Assembly: GCA_019314185.1 (NCBI GenBank)
Contig: JAFCZU010000371.1
Coordinates: forward strand, 1 to 5,790
Direction: 5' to 3'
Source of the DNA: Deltaproteobacteria bacterium
Lineage (GTDB): Bacteria > Desulfobacterota > Desulfobacteria > Desulfobacterales > ETH-SRB1
DNA length: 5,790 bases
The notes beneath the pieces are model-generated. The model did not search any database and had not been told where the DNA came from. It saw only the letters and a program-made list of their open reading frames with translations. This document shows positions 5,605 to 5,790 of the stretch, piece by piece. Position numbers and translations under genes: made by a program. The stretch's first letter is position 1, and each line of letters begins with the position of its first letter.

Positions 5605-5626
5605 GGCGGCATAAAGCCGCCCCTAC
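5605..5626 (+). repeat. ATAAA-loop hairpin with CGCCCCTAC tail, copy 2
   Basis: GGCGGC and GCCGCC form a six-pair stem around the same ATAAA loop, followed by CCCTAC. Compared with copy 1 the loop-closing pair is swapped (C-G instead of G-C) and the neighbouring G-U is G-C, so the fold is kept while bases differ. Confidence 0.65.
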
Positions 5627-5790
5627 GATGTCTCCTTCATGACTATCAACTCATTGACCAAACAGGGCAAATCCTAACTGCACAGCTTGCAACATTCAAG
5701 ACGCATGATAGTCCGGGCTGTCTGCGTTTGTTCATTGGCTCCGTCATCTTTCGTATCCAGAGCCCAGGTCGCCTGGATGGATCCTCCAAA
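5627..5790. other. Right-edge stretch without a recognisable gene
   Basis: Two minus-strand frames are open from the right edge: one to TAG at 5676-5674 (reads GGSIQATWALDTKDDGANEQ and onward) and one ending at a TGA near 5648-5646 (reads EPMNKRRQPGLSCVLNVA and onward). A plus-strand frame from ATG 5704 also stays open to the edge. All are short, overlapping, and match no family I recognise. The minus strand also has ATGAAGGAGACATCG just before the CCCTAC hairpin, which could be the first codons of a truncated gene. It may be the end of a mobile or repeated element, but nothing here proves it. Confidence 0.25.

Noticed and set aside
5358..5626. CRISPR array
   Set aside because: The repeated words are short hairpins of unequal length and spacing; there are no uniform repeats with spacers and no cas genes.

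Overview
The window looks like a piece of an AT-rich (roughly 40% GC by eye) Gram-negative genome. Desulfobacterota (former Deltaproteobacteria) is my best guess. This is an inference from the gene repertoire (a LolCDE-like cassette with its own LolA-like protein, a ThiF/nitroreductase gene, a DUF3368-type PIN toxin) and from the repetitive intergenic style (short G-rich direct repeats, a CACAGAG/CACGAAG-type element, CGCCCCTAC hairpins). No marker gene settles it. Every gene I can support is on the minus strand, so transcription runs from right to left.

Left part (1-2648): an intact, tightly spaced three-gene operon, read as LolD-like ATPase (2648->1977), FtsX/LolC-like permease (1965->715) and LolA-like periplasmic carrier (699-> off the left edge). 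The gaps are 11 and 15 bases. Together they should form an ATP-driven extractor that lifts a lipid or lipoprotein out of the inner membrane and passes it to a soluble carrier. The substrate cannot be read from the sequence. The carrier gene has no stop inside the window and is easy to miss.

Middle part (2713-4639): three frame-shifted pieces that together read as one long ThiF/E1-like plus nitroreductase (Acg-like) protein, the architecture known from mycobacterial Rv1355c (called MoeY). The pieces are separated by two lesions. Each is a frameshift plus apparent loss of conserved residues: the ThiF nucleotide-binding stretch at about 4424-4433, and the FMN-pocket APSGDNxQPW-type stretch at about 3694-3705. 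I read this as a decayed gene, not three genes.

Right part (4640-5790): degraded and repeat-rich DNA. It holds a remnant of a small unrecognised protein (4700-4921, internal TAG), a DUF3368/PIN toxin gene with the same kind of internal deletion plus frameshift (about 5300-5311), a row of GC-rich hairpins (5358-5461), two related ATAAA-loop hairpins followed by CCCTAC (5557-5626), and about 160 bases at the right edge without a recognisable gene. The contrast between an intact transporter operon and three core-removing deletions in the neighbouring genes is the most interesting feature. I found no convincing new defence or mobile system.
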